64,000 nt of DNA, from the NCBI GenBank assembly GCA_036768485.1, contig JAVLUZ010000142.1:5030581-5094580 (forward strand), in the 5' to 3' direction. Source of the DNA: Mermis nigrescens. Its lineage: Eukaryota > Nematoda > Enoplea > Mermithida > Mermithidae. Positions 48,901 to 60,140 of this stretch are shown here, piece after piece. The notes below the pieces were generated by a model. The model was not told the DNA's origin, searched no databases, and saw nothing but the letters and a program-made list of their open reading frames with translations. Each line of letters starts with the position of its first letter. The first letter of the stretch is position 1. The position numbers and the translations under genes were made by a program.

Positions 48901-51900
48901 TTATCCACTTCGACTACAACGATTTTGTCGCAGGTGGACAATCGCCGGAAAATGGGAAGATAGAGTAAAACCCGAAATTGAAAAATGGAAAATTTTCCAT
49001 TTCCTCTATTTTCAACGGAAAATGGTTAATTTTCAAAATTTTCGGTCGTAAATGACAAACTCATGTCGTTTTTCACCAAATTTCTCTATTTTTGAAGAAA
49101 TTTCGAAGGCGTAATTAAAAATGGAAAAGTCTACAAAAAAATGGAAAGAACTGAAAATTGTTCATTTTTTCGTCTTTTCACTCAAAATTCTTCTCTTTTG
49201 AAAAAATTGACCTTCCAGATCCGAAAAAAAATCGTTATCCACTTCGACTACAACGATTTTGTCGCAGGTGGACAATCGCCGGAAAATGGGAAGATAGAGT
49301 AAAACCCGAAATTGAAAAATGGAAAATTTTCCATTTCCTCTATTTTCAACGGAAAATGGTTAATTTTCAAAATTTTCGGTCGTAAATGACAAACTCATGT
49401 CGTTTTTCACCAAATTTCTCTATTTTTGAAGAAATTTCGAAGGCGTAATTAAAAATGGAAAAGTCTACAAAAAATGGAAAGAACTGAAAATTGTTCATTT
49501 TTTCGTCTTTTCACTCAAAATTCTTCTCTTTTGAAAAAATTGACCTTCCAGATCCGAAAAAAAATCGTTATCCACTTCGACTACAACGATTTTGTCGCAG
49601 GTGGACAATCGCCGGAAAATGGGAAGATAGAGTAAAACCCGAAATTGAAAAATGGAAAATTTTCCATTTCCTCTATTTTCAACGGAAAATGGTTAATTTT
49701 CAAAATTTTCGGTCGTAAATGACAAACTCATGTCGTTTTTCACCAAATTTCTCTATTTTTGAAGAAATTTCGAAGGCGTAATTAAAAATGGAAAAGTCTA
49801 CAAAAAATGGAAAGAACTGAAAATTGTTCATTTTTTCGTCTTTTCACTCAAAATTCTTCTCTTTTGAAAAAATTGACCTTCCAGATCCGAAAAAAAATCG
49901 TTATCCACTTCGACTACAACGATTTTGTCGCAGGTGGACAATCGCCGGAAAATGGGAAGATAGAGTAAAACCCGAAATTGAAAAATGGAAAATTTTCCAT
50001 TTCCTCTATTTTCAACGGAAAATGGTTAATTTTCAAAATTTTCGGTCGTAAATGACAAACTCATGTCGTTTTTCACCAAATTTCTCTATTTTTGAAGAAA
50101 TTTCGAAGGCGTAATTAAAAATGGAAAAGTCTACAAAAAATGGAAAGAACTGAAAATTGTTCATTTTTTCGTCTTTTCACTCAAAATTCTTCTCTTTTGA
50201 AAAAATTGACCTTCCAGATCCGAAAAAAAATCGTTATCCACTTCGACTACAACGATTTTGTCGCAGGTGGACAATCGCCGGAAAATGGGAAGATAGAGTA
50301 AAACCCGAAATTGAAAAATGGAAAATTTTCCATTTCCTCTATTTTCAACGGAAAATGGTTAATTTTCAAAATTTTCGGTCGTAAATGACAAACTCATGTC
50401 GTTTTTCACCAAATTTCTCTATTTTTGAAGAAATTTCGAAGGCGTAATTAAAAATGGAAAAGTCTACAAAAAATGGAAAGAACTGAAAATTGTTCATTTT
50501 TTCGTCTTTTCACTCAAAATTCTTCTCTTTTGAAAAAATTGACCTTCCAGATCCGAAAAAAAATCGTTATCCACTTCGACTACAACGATTTTGTCGCAGG
50601 TGGACAATCGCCGGAAAATGGGAAGATAGAGTAAAACCCGAAATTGAAAAATGGAAAATTTTCCATTTCCTCTATTTTCAACGGAAAATGGTTAATTTTC
50701 AAAATTTTCGGTCGTAAATGACAAACTCATGTCGTTTTTCACCAAATTTCTCTATTTTTGAAGAAATTTCGAAGGCGTAATTAAAAATGGAAAAGTCTAC
50801 AAAAAATGGAAAGAACTGAAAATTGTTCATTTTTTCGTCTTTTCACTCAAAATTCTTCTCTTTTGAAAAAATTGACCTTCCAGATCCGAAAAAAAATCGT
50901 TATCCACTTCGACTACAACGATTTTGTCGCAGGTGGACAATCGCCGGAAAATGGGAAGATAGAGTAAAACCCGAAATTGAAAAATGGAAAATTTTCCATT
51001 TCCTCTATTTTCAACGGAAAATGGTTAATTTTCAAAATTTTCGGTCGTAAATGACAAACTCATGTCGTTTTTCACCAAATTTCTCTATTTTTGAAGAAAT
51101 TTCGAAGGCGTAATTAAAAATGGAAAAGTCTACAAAAAATGGAAAGAACTGAAAATTGTTCATTTTTTCGTCTTTTCACTCAAAATTCTTCTCTTTTGAA
51201 AAAATTGACCTTCCAGATCCGAAAAAAAATCGTTATCCACTTCGACTACAACGATTTTGTCGCAGGTGGACAATCGCCGGAAAATGGGAAGATAGAGTAA
51301 AACCCGAAATTGAAAAATGGAAAATTTTCCATTTCCTCTATTTTCAACGGAAAATGGTTAATTTTCAAAATTTTCGGTCGTAAATGACAAACTCATGTCG
51401 TTTTTCACCAAATTTCTCTATTTTTGAAGAAATTTCGAAGGCGTAATTAAAAATGGAAAAGTCTACAAAAAATGGAAAGAACTGAAAATTGTTCATTTTT
51501 TCGTCTTTTCACTCAAAATTCTTCTCTTTTGAAAAAATTGACCTTCCAGATCCGAAAAAAAATCGTTATCCACTTCGACTACAACGATTTTGTCGCAGGT
51601 GGACAATCGCCGGAAAATGGGAAGATAGAGTAAAACCCGAAATTGAAAAATGGAAAATTTTCCATTTCCTCTATTTTCAACGGAAAATGGTTAATTTTCA
51701 AAATTTTCGGTCGTAAATGACAAACTCATGTCGTTTTTCACCAAATTTCTCTATTTTTGAAGAAATTTCGAAGGCGTAATTAAAAATGGAAAAGTCTACA
51801 AAAAATGGAAAGAACTGAAAATTGTTCATTTTTTCGTCTTTTCACTCAAAATTCTTCTCTTTTGAAAAAATTGACCTTCCAGATCCGAAAAAAAATCGTT

Positions 51901-53540
51901 ATCCACTTCGACTACAACGATTTTGTCGCAGGTGGACAATCGCCGGAAAATGGGAAGATAGAGTAAAACCCGAAATTGAAAAATGGAAAATTTTCCATTT
52001 CCTCTATTTTCAACGGAAAATGGTTAATTTTCAAAATTTTCGGTCGTAAATGACAAACTCATGTCGTTTTTCACCAAATTTCTCTATTTTTGAAGAAATT
52101 TCGAAGGCGTAATTAAAAATGGAAAAGTCTACAAAAAAATGGAAAGAACTGAAAATTGTTCATTTTTTCGTCTTTTCACTCAAAATTCTTCTCTTTTTGA
52201 AAAAATTGACCTTCCAGATCCGAAAAAAAATCGTTATCCACTTCGACTACAACGATTTTGTCGCAGGTGGACAATCGCCGGAAAATGGGAAGATAGAGTA
52301 AAACCCGAAATTGAAAAATGGAAAATTTTCCATTTCCTCTATTTTCAACGGAAAATGGTTAATTTTCAAAATTTTCGGTCGTAAATGACAAACTCATGTC
52401 GTTTTTCACCAAATTTCTCTATTTTTGAAGAAATTTCGAAGGCGTAATTAAAAATGGAAAAGTCTACAAAAAATGGAAAGAACTGAAAATTGTTCATTTT
52501 TCGTCTTTTCACTCAAAATTCTTCTCTTTTGAAAAAATTGACCTTCCAGATCCGAAAAAAAATCGTTATCCACTTCGACTACAACGATTTTGTCGCAGGT
52601 GGACAATCGCCGGAAAATGGGAAGATAGAGTAAAACCCGAAATTGAAAAATGGAAAATTTTCCATTTCCTCTATTTTCAACGGAAAATGGTTAATTTTCA
52701 AAATTTTCGGTCGTAAATGACAAACTCATGTCGTTTTTCACCAAATTTCTCTATTTTTGAAGAAATTTCGAAGGCGTAATTAAAAATGGAAAAGTCTACA
52801 AAAAATGGAAAGAACTGAAAATTGTTCATTTTTTCGTCTTTTCACTCAAAATTCTTCTCTTTTGAAAAAATTGACCTTCCAGATCCGAAAAAAAATCGTT
52901 ATCCACTTCGACTACAACGATTTTGTCGCAGGTGGACAATCGCCGGAAAATGGGAAGATAGAGTAAAACCCGAAATTGAAAAATGGAAAATTTTCCATTT
53001 CCTCTATTTTCAACGGAAAATGGTTAATTTTCAAAATTTTCGGTCGTAAATGACAAACTCATGTCGTTTTTCACCAAATTTCTCTATTTTTGAAGCATTT
53101 CGAAGGCGTAATTAAAAATGGAAAAGTCTACAAAAAAATGGAAAGAACTGAAATTGTTCATTTTTTCGTCTTTTCACTCAAAATTCTTCTCTTTTTGAAA
53201 AAATTGATACTTCCGAATCCGAAAAAAAATCGTTATCCACTTCGACTACAACGATTTTGTCGCAGGTGAACAATCATAGAAGAAATGGGAAGATAGAGCA
53301 AAAAAAAACCCGAAATTGAAAAACTGGAAAATTTTCCATTTCCTCCTTTCAACGGAAAATGGTTAATTTTCAAAATTTTCGGTCGTAAATGACAAATATG
53401 TCGTTTTCATAATTTCTCTATTTTGAAGAAATTTCGAAGGCGTAATTAAAAATGGAAAAGTCTACAAAAAATGGAAAGAACTGAAAATTGTTTTTCGTCT
53501 TTCACTCAAAATTCTTCCTCTTTTTTGAAAAAAAATTTCG
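33974..53540 (+). repeat. Satellite array, 334/333-bp unit, about 59 copies
   Basis: Head-to-tail units, all in the same orientation. 46 consecutive units have exactly 334-bp spacing (to about 49,465). They are followed by eight 333-bp units that have lost one A from the run in CTACAAAAAAATGG, then five increasingly altered units. The 75-codon frame in each of 54 units translates identically, and the bases I compared were unchanged. The unit is AT-rich with a central palindrome TGGAAAATTTTCCA. The 75-codon frames lack an ATG start and any known domain, and are not genes. Such homogeneity points to recent amplification or strong gene conversion. Confidence 0.98.
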
Positions 53541-53775
53541 AAAGCGTAACCAAAAATGGAAAGTATGCAAAAATGGAAAAAAACAGAAAATTGTTCATTT
53601 TATTTTTGTTAAATTTTTTCCATTTTTAGTTGCGCTTCTGAAATTTCTTCAAAAATAGAGAAACAACATTATTTCGATATTTACGACCGAAAATTTTGAA
53701 AATTGACCATTTCCCATTGAAAATAGAGGAAATGGAAAATTTCCCATTTTCCATTTCCGGGTTTTACCCTGTTTT
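53541..53775 (-). repeat. Inverted right terminus of the satellite block
   Basis: Around 53590 the unit sequence turns round. TTTCGAAAGCG...AAAAATGG on the left is mirrored by CCATTTTTAG...GCGCTTCTGAAATTTC on the right. The reversed copy then runs to TTTTACCCTGTTTT at the edge. The turn makes a hairpin with a roughly 40-bp loop. Confidence 0.85.
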
Positions 53776-53868
53776 AAATCCTGCTGTGCACCTGCACAAG
53801 CCACAAAGTAAGTAAAAAAGGTTAATTCGAACTTTTTCATTCTGGGGTTAGTAATAAAATTTCTTGTT

Positions 53869-53890
53869 TTTGTTGTTGTTGTTGTTGTTG
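53869..53890. repeat. (GTT)n microsatellite
   Basis: About seven GTT triplets just outside the satellite block. It may be variable in length. Confidence 0.9.
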
Positions 53891-53899
53891 TAGGTACTT

Positions 53900-54255
53900 T
53901 TCATACCTACATTTTATGTATGTGGTATCACTCCCGCTTAGGTTGTTATTACTCCCACGTTGGTTGGTTTATTAAGTACTCCGGCTAACTTTGAGATTAT
54001 AGGCATTGCCTTGGAACCCACTAGCAGGTTTTAGGCACTTCACTTCAGTTTCACTTCCTCCACTTCAATCAATCGCGTTGCGAGTGAGGTTAAAATTAGC
54101 TATAGCAGTTAATACAAGTATTTTAACTGTAATCGATATCCAGCTTGCTTATTTTAGAAAAATTTTCAAACCTCAACAAAAACCTCTAAAAGTAAAAACC
54201 TCAAACGTAAAAAAACCTCAAAATTTGAGGTAAAATCCCACAGTTGGCAAGCCTG
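53900..54255. other. Unclassified, ending in a family G-like right end
   Basis: From about 54165 the sequence has AAACCTCAAA repeats and ends CAGTTGGCAAGCCTG, the inverse of a family G start. It abuts the long-TIR element that follows. The left end of this G-like copy was not found. Confidence 0.45.
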
Positions 54256-55712
54256 TGTACACGTACTCAAAACATAACCGTAAGTAATATAACCTGTGCA
54301 GTTTTCCATAAAGGTTTTCATTCACGCCGATTACATCTTTTGCACTCCCGAACTGCAAAACTCAACAAAAAAATAGCTGCAGTAAGATTTCTGAAATAAA
54401 AAGATTTTTCATACTTATTTAGGTGAATGTAATCCGAATGACTTCCATAAGTAGGTGTAATGGGAAAGCCAAAAATATATTATTGCTTTGCATCTTGATC
54501 CAGTCTGAGCAGTGTATAAGTTACAAAACATACATGTACATAGCATCAAAGCGAATAAGAACCGTCTTTTCAAACATCCAATCATCGTTAACCTCGAGTT
54601 CAATTTGGCCCGCCTTCAATACAACAAACTCCGCCTCAACGTCAATCGTAATAGAGACTAAGGATAGTCCAGTTCAAGTCGGAATCCGAGTCCAAATTCG
54701 GATTCGAGGGAACGACCCAAAAAGCCATAGTGGCGCCGGGGTAGGCCAGGGGAGCCACCCTGTTCCAGATTCAACGTCGAGATTATTTTATTGATAACAT
54801 GATTATATGATATTTGTTTGCGTATACATATTTTCGATGTACATAGTGCCCGATTTATTCGATATTAAATTAGAAAATCAGAACCTTGAATCGGATTAAT
54901 CTATATAAGCGAATAACACCATTTACGGACTTAAAAGCTTATTTTTCTGGGTCGTTACAAGTAGGTTTACATCCATGCTGATTTCATTTTTTACACTCCC
55001 GAGCTACAAAAATCAGTATTCAAACGGCTACAATGAGATTTTGAAATTTAAACATTTCTCATAACAATTCTTTACTGATTTTTTTGTTTTAAATCCATTT
55101 TTCATAAGAATTACTTGCTGATTTTTCGTTGTACGTTGATGACTGTACTCCGGGACTGCAAAATTCAACACAAAAGTAGCTACAGTAAGATTCTTGAAAT
55201 AAAAAGATTTCTCGTATTTGCTGATTTTTTTGTTGTACTTTCATTTCTCATAACAATTATTTGCTGACTTTTTTGTTGTACTTTGATGTCTTTGCTATTT
55301 CTGGAAGTATTGAGCTCATTTTAATAAGATTTTCTTATATTTTAATTCTCTGCTGCAGTGTGTACATGCATACATATTTACAAGATCTATTCTTTGCGCT
55401 GTGTATATAAGCTCTGTAGCCGTTTTAGTGCTGATTTTTGTAGCTCGGGAGTGTAAAAAATGACACCGACATGTATGAAAACCTATGTATGGAAGTCATG
55501 CGGATTACAGTCACCTAAATAAGTATGAAAAACTTTTTCATTTCAGAAATCTTACTCTAGCTACTTTTGTGTTGAATTTTGCAGTTCGGGAGTGCAAAAA
55601 ATGAAATCAGCGTATATAAAAACCTTTGAATGAAAACTGTGCAGGTTATATTACTTACGTAAATACATGACAACGAGCGTTTACTGTTGGTTATGTTTTG
55701 TGTACGTGTACA
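54256..55712. mobile_element. Long-TIR element (family H), about 1.46 kb
   Basis: The first about 190 bp (TGTACACGTAC, AACATAACC, GTAAGTAATATAACCTG, CACTCCCGAACTGCAAAA, CTTATTTAGGTGA) recur in reverse order and orientation at the end (about 55,490-55,712). The centre holds repeated variants of TGCTGATTTTTTTGTTGTAC and CCGAGCTACAAAAATCAG, plus ACTCCGGGACTGCAAAATTC, which are derived from the same arms. No coding sequence. The outer boundaries are uncertain because a related fragment near 29,800 extends further. Confidence 0.7.
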
Positions 55713-55840
55713 AAAGGTAGGTAAGTTACATTTACATACCATAAAATTCGTAAACAAATGTACATAATCATGTAGGAAAAAATTTCGGTTTTTGCAATGC
55801 TTTAGAACAAAGGCTAACATGCAGTGTAAAAAATTACTCG

Positions 55841-56400
55841 GATATTATGATCAACATTCATGGAAAAATTATGTCTCTACAATGGTCTGAGGACATATAA
55901 ACAATGAGTGTAAACTACTTTACATCACTGTTGGATGTAAACAAACGCGCCTACGTGACGTCTCACATTTGATCCTTTGAAAACTTCTAGACTCCAAGAA
56001 AAATTAGGTTTCTGGAATGTTCAAAAACGAAGATAAATACATATGTAGTGTAAACTTCATGTAAACACCTAGTTTAAAGAAGATTTTAGTCAGATTCGTA
56101 ATTTTGATATTGTTCTGATATTACGATTAATATTTATGAAAAAATTAAGTCTACATAATGTTCTATGGGCAAACTAACAATTGGTGTAAACTACTTTACA
56201 ACACCGTAGAGTGTAAACATATGCGCCAGACTGGCGTATCAAATTTGGTTCCTGGTCCATTTCTAGACTTGATAAACGTGTCCCTGACTCGTAACCGGAG
56301 AAGCAGGCAGAAAAAACAAGACAGAAACGCATTTTAAACTCCAAATTTTTGACTTTACACTCGCTAAATATTAATGTATAGACAATTTGCTTTGACATGC
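55841..56400. repeat. Diverged tandem duplication, about 276 bp
   Basis: GATATTATGATCAAC at 55841 and GATATTACGATTAAT at 56117 begin two roughly parallel segments. They share GTGTAAACTACTTTACA, a GGATGTAAAC/GAGTGTAAAC motif and TTCTAGAC. Further TGTAAACTTTAAA motifs continue to about 56,900, so the whole 1-kb stretch may be an old tandem array. Confidence 0.65.
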
Positions 56401-56419
56401 ACCCGATATAAAGCACTTT

Positions 56420-57704
56420 ATTTTTATTCTATTAGACTTATCCCGACTTCTGGACGGAGAAAGTGGCGAACAAAAAACGCAACAAAAACGTATTTTCCAT
56501 CATTTAGAACACTGTAAACTTTAAAATTCCGTACCGAACTCCCATTGAGTTTAAAGAAATTCGGTTTGGTACAATTTGTAGCTTTTAAATCGTAGTACAT
56601 TCCTGTGTGCCAAAATTCTGTTGCAAAAATTATTTGGTATGATTTATCAATCAAACTTCGGAAAAAACGTGTTTTTTTCGCCAATTTTTTACCTCTGATT
56701 TCGAACTTTACACCCCCATAAATAACTCAATATTGCGTTTTTTTAAATGCGGTTTGCTGCGATGTTTAGCCCCTGTGAGGCACTTTATTAATGCTGTCTT
56801 CGATTTGCACTGACTCATAAGCGGAAAAATTTGGCAGAGAAATCTTAGTTAAAATCCGTTTTTTTACACCATCCATTAGAGTGTAAACTTTAAACCCCAG
56901 GATCTAACTCACCATAGAGCATAGAAGACTTTGCTTATATGCCGAATGTAGCCCTTGATCCGCTCTACATTTCTGTCAGAAAACATTTTTAAAACCTCAT
57001 AACCGGAGTTAGTATCGGACCTAGGAAGGTTGAAAACTCGACCAAAAAGTGCTTTTTCACCCCCAGATTTTCGCACTCTTTACACTGCCGTTCGATAACT
57101 AATGCGAATTTTGAAAAACAAAAAAGGTGTCATCTGTAGAATTCATCTCTCTATTATCCTATCCTGTTCAATCCTTCGAGTCATCAATACTCAGTTGTCC
57201 ACATGCCGCAGTAAAAAGGTCCCAAAATTTGTCCTATGTTATAACGTTACACAAAAACTTTACACCTTCTTTACACAGTCAATTTTGAGTTTCAAGAAAA
57301 ACAAAAAAAACATGGGCAGCGAATTTTTTTATTATCTTTCTTTTAAAAAAACCGCACCTTCCAGAAGTGTCCCGTTATAGCTGTAGGGGGGTGCACAGGT
57401 GTTGGGGGTACCCAAGTATATTATAGGTACGCGCTAACGCGCTACCTAAGATGTACGCAATAAGCTACACAACAAATTGGAGAAAGTCCGATCAAAAACG
57501 TACAAATCCAGTACAGCCACTTACGTATTTCTATGATATTTCGAAATCGACGAAGATCGTTTGCGCTCACATAGATACGTATTTCATTATAGATTCAGAG
57601 CAGATCGATGCGGCGCACCTCATTAGCATTCGCGAGGAAAGTCCAAACGTTTGGACTTCTGCGGAACGGCGGAAAAATTCGAAAAAATGCTAAAAATAAA
57701 CATT
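56420..57704. other. Old repeat-like sequence without a gene
   Basis: Scattered TGTAAACTTTAAA and TTTACACC motifs suggest it continues the preceding degenerate repeats. A 92-codon ATG frame at 57102-57380 has no recognisable domain. Confidence 0.4.
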
Positions 57705-57970
57705 TTTTGCTTCTCGCCGCGCGGTGAAGTATGCTATGAAAAGTGGCAAAGAAATAGGACTTTAGCGAATTTGGTTAGCGTGCGGCGGCCGCTTACAGTA
57801 TGCCTTGAGCTGCTTGAAGTATGCCTTGAAATGTGGCGCGGCAAACTTCGCGCCTCGCCGCGCGGCGACAGGAAGTATGCCATGGGTCAGCGCGAATTCG
57901 GCGCGGCGACCGCTGCGGCGAAATTGCGCCGTTCGCCGCGCCAGCGTGAAGTATGTTTCGGGCTTAGCGC
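57705..57970. other. Isolated GC- and CpG-rich island with GAAGTATG repeats
   Basis: 265 bp dense in CGCGCGGCG motifs, with GAAGTATGC or GAAGTATGT recurring at about 40-90-bp intervals. The composition is strikingly unlike its surroundings. It ends exactly where a family E element starts. It might be part of a CpG-rich promoter, a foreign fragment, or a decayed GC-rich minisatellite. Confidence 0.6.
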
Positions 57971-57971
57971 T

Positions 57972-58570
57972 CAGTGGCGGATCTAGGTATTTCCTAAGGG
58001 GGTTGGTATCCCAACATTTCCAAAAACAGTCAAAAATAGGTATGAAAATTCGCCCTTAACGCGCGAAATAGCGTTTTTTTGGTGTTTTATATTGTATACT
58101 TTTACATAAAATCACTTTTGACGCAATATTTTTTCAGAAAATTTTAAAATTTTCGACAATTTGGTGCGAAAAAATCATTAAATTTCTTTGACTTTTACAA
58201 AAATCTGAGGCGGAGCGCCGGAAAATTTGTAAAATTAAGGCGGATACACGCCTAGAAGCATGATTTACTGCTTGATTTCATGTATTTATAGCATTTGATG
58301 CGAAACATCGAAATTTTCAATTGAAAATAGAAGAAAACTATGCAAAAATAGCTGTTTCTCCTGTTTAAATTGTTTTGAAACCTACATGAACTGAAATTGG
58401 CTTCCAGGTCGCCAAAAAAGTAAATAAATGTCATTAATAGATATCATCCGGCGCTACGCGCCGGAAAAATTTGAGAAATTATGGTCACTGACGGCCAAAA
58501 ATCATTGCAAATTGCATATCAATTCTTTATCTCGCCTAACATTTTTGGCCAATGGGGGGGGGCGGAATCA
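57972..58570 (+). mobile_element. Family E element, copy 2 (uninterrupted backbone)
   Basis: It begins CAGTGGCGGATCTAGG and runs without insertions to the G run at about 58,558. It contains CCGGCGCTACGCGCCGG at 58448-58464. It serves as the empty-site reference for the nested insertions in copy 1. The right end is truncated. Confidence 0.8.
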
Positions 58571-59060
58571 ATTATTTTTTATTCTTCCTTCATTGTATGC
58601 AGAGAGAGGATCGCTCCTAAATATGCGCCATCAATATATTGGGCGGAACAATTAGCAATAATAAACAAATTATAGGTTGTGTACAATACAATCAGAAAGG
58701 CGAAAATTAGGAGTGACATATTACCATTTATGAGTCATCAGCATTAATAAAGACAATAAAAATTGCAATAATACATATCACGGTTTTTTATTTGTATTCG
58801 GCAAAGATTTTTCCCGATGTACAAAGACTTTTCGGGACTCTCTTTGTGCATGTACAAAGATTTTCGGGAAGACAAAAACTGTAAAAAGATTTTAAATATG
58901 AAAATTTTCGGCGCTTTGCGCCGAATTGGAGTAATTGTCTGTCCTTTATGTCGTTATATTGACAGAATTTGCATTTAGAATGGAAAAATAAAAATTTCTT
59001 GGTGCTTCACGCCGTTTTAAGACAATTTTTAGTATTTTTTGGCGTCAGAAACCCAAATTA

Positions 59061-59226
59061 TAGTCTGTTTCACATAAGTTTGGGCATAAATTTTAAGAAT
59101 TCTTTCTAAAGTACATGAGCCAACGGATTACGATGATTATAAAGTAAATCAATGCTGCGCAATCTTTCGGCTTATGCTCGGACATGGTTTTTAAAATTCA
59201 TGCCTAAACTTGTGTGAAACAGACTA
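59061..59226. mobile_element. Tc1/mariner-type MITE, 166 bp
   Basis: The inverted ends TAGTCTGTTTCACATAAG and TAGTCTGTTTCACACAAG pair over about 36 bp, and TA dinucleotides flank both sides (59059-59060 and 59227-59228). Another TACAGTCTGTTTCACTTA end occurs alone near 62299, so the family is dispersed. No transposase. Confidence 0.88.
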
Positions 59227-59240
59227 TAGCTTCAATAAAC

Positions 59241-60140
59241 GGTAACGTCCCAACATGGTCACCAGTCCCAACACGGCCACCATCCTAATAGGGCCACCGT
59301 CCCAACACGGCCACCGTCCCCGGCCACCGTCCCAACACGGCCACCGTCCCAACAAAGCCACTGTCTCGACAAGGCCACCACCACCAATTTATTCTAATCA
59401 GTGGATCCGTAAGTAGGTGTTAATAATATAAGAAGGTAATTGATAAGTTTTGATATGTAGATTTGTACTTTAACGAGGCGGCAAATTAGACAGGCTCTTA
59501 TATTGTGTAGCAAGCTTTTTCGCTGGAATTACATAGACAAAGGGATCACGTGCAAAAGTAATCTATCATATCTGAACTGCAGCAAAAAAATGCGAAAACA
59601 ACATAAAAAGACTCAGAATAAGAAAACGCGTTGAAAACAATCTATAAAAAGACTCCGCATAAGCAAACTCGTCGAAAACAACCTAAAACGACTCAGAATG
59701 AGAAAACGAGTTGAAAACAACCTAAAAAGACTCAGAACAAGAATTAAGCTGTATTTTGTTTTGTTATTATGTGCCGACTGACGACTACCTACCGCTTTCA
59801 AAACTATTAACAAATATTTAATGTTTCCGATGCGCCCAACATGCGCAACCCGACCACAGTGCAGAACAATGCTTCGTTGCATGCAAAATTATTTATGCAT
59901 GTAAAAAAACTAACTTTAGTCATCAATTTAATTGCTGCCACATGTATATCCATGCCTGATTACCTTCCTGTAATTAACTATTAATACCTACTTAACTGAT
60001 TAAAATACAGTGATAGTGGCCTTGTAGATACAGTGGCTTTGTTTGGACGGTAGCCATGTTGGGACGGTGGCCGTGTTGGGACGGTGGCCGTGTTGGGACG
60101 GTGGCCATGTTGGGACTAGTGGCCATGTTGGGACACAATC
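59241..60140. mobile_element. Foldback-like element 2 with minisatellite inverted ends
   Basis: 900 bp with a perfect 8-bp duplication CAATAAAC (59233-59240 and 60141-60148). The left end GGTAACGTCCCAACATGG and right end (reversed) GATTGTGTCCCAACATGG lead into tandem GGCCACCGTCCCAACAC units (about 59245-59390) that recur in inverse orientation at 60040-60130. The centre includes AAAACGA-type tandem text (AAAGACTCAGAATAAGAAAA, three to four times, 59608-59750). The left terminus of foldback-like element 1 also starts GATTGTGT, so the two elements are related. Confidence 0.9.

Larger units (their letters stand above)
32700..53775. mobile_element. 21-kb satellite block bounded by inverted ends and a 9-bp duplication
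   Basis: The left edge reads GGGTGAAATCCGGAAATGG. The right edge, reversed, reads GGGTAAAACCCGGAAATGG, and both lie at the same distance from the edge. The direct repeat AAATCCTGC stands immediately outside both (32691-32699 and 53776-53784). The right-hand 185 bp (about 53592-53775) is an inverted copy of unit sequence also present at the left end. So the satellite is the interior of one insertion with inverted termini of about 200 bp. A 9-bp duplication is typical of Mutator-like transposons, but no transposase is present. The alternative is chance preservation of a 9-mer at both edges of an array. Confidence 0.72.

Noticed and set aside
34128..53049. Repeated 75-codon frames in the satellite (about 54 identical copies)
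   Set aside because: They are a by-product of the repeat unit. They lack an ATG start (ATT/TTG-type start), have biased AT-rich codons and no known domain, and each stops at the same TAA.
33974..53540. CRISPR-like array
   Set aside because: Units are 334 bp, directly adjacent and without unique spacers, in an animal genome with introns. This is a satellite.
54423..54794. 123-codon frame across the long-TIR element
   Set aside because: It begins in the inverted arm and runs through repeat sequence. No domain.
57651..57986. Two overlapping frames in the GC-rich island
   Set aside because: High GC lowers stop frequency in several frames at once. No conserved domain seen.
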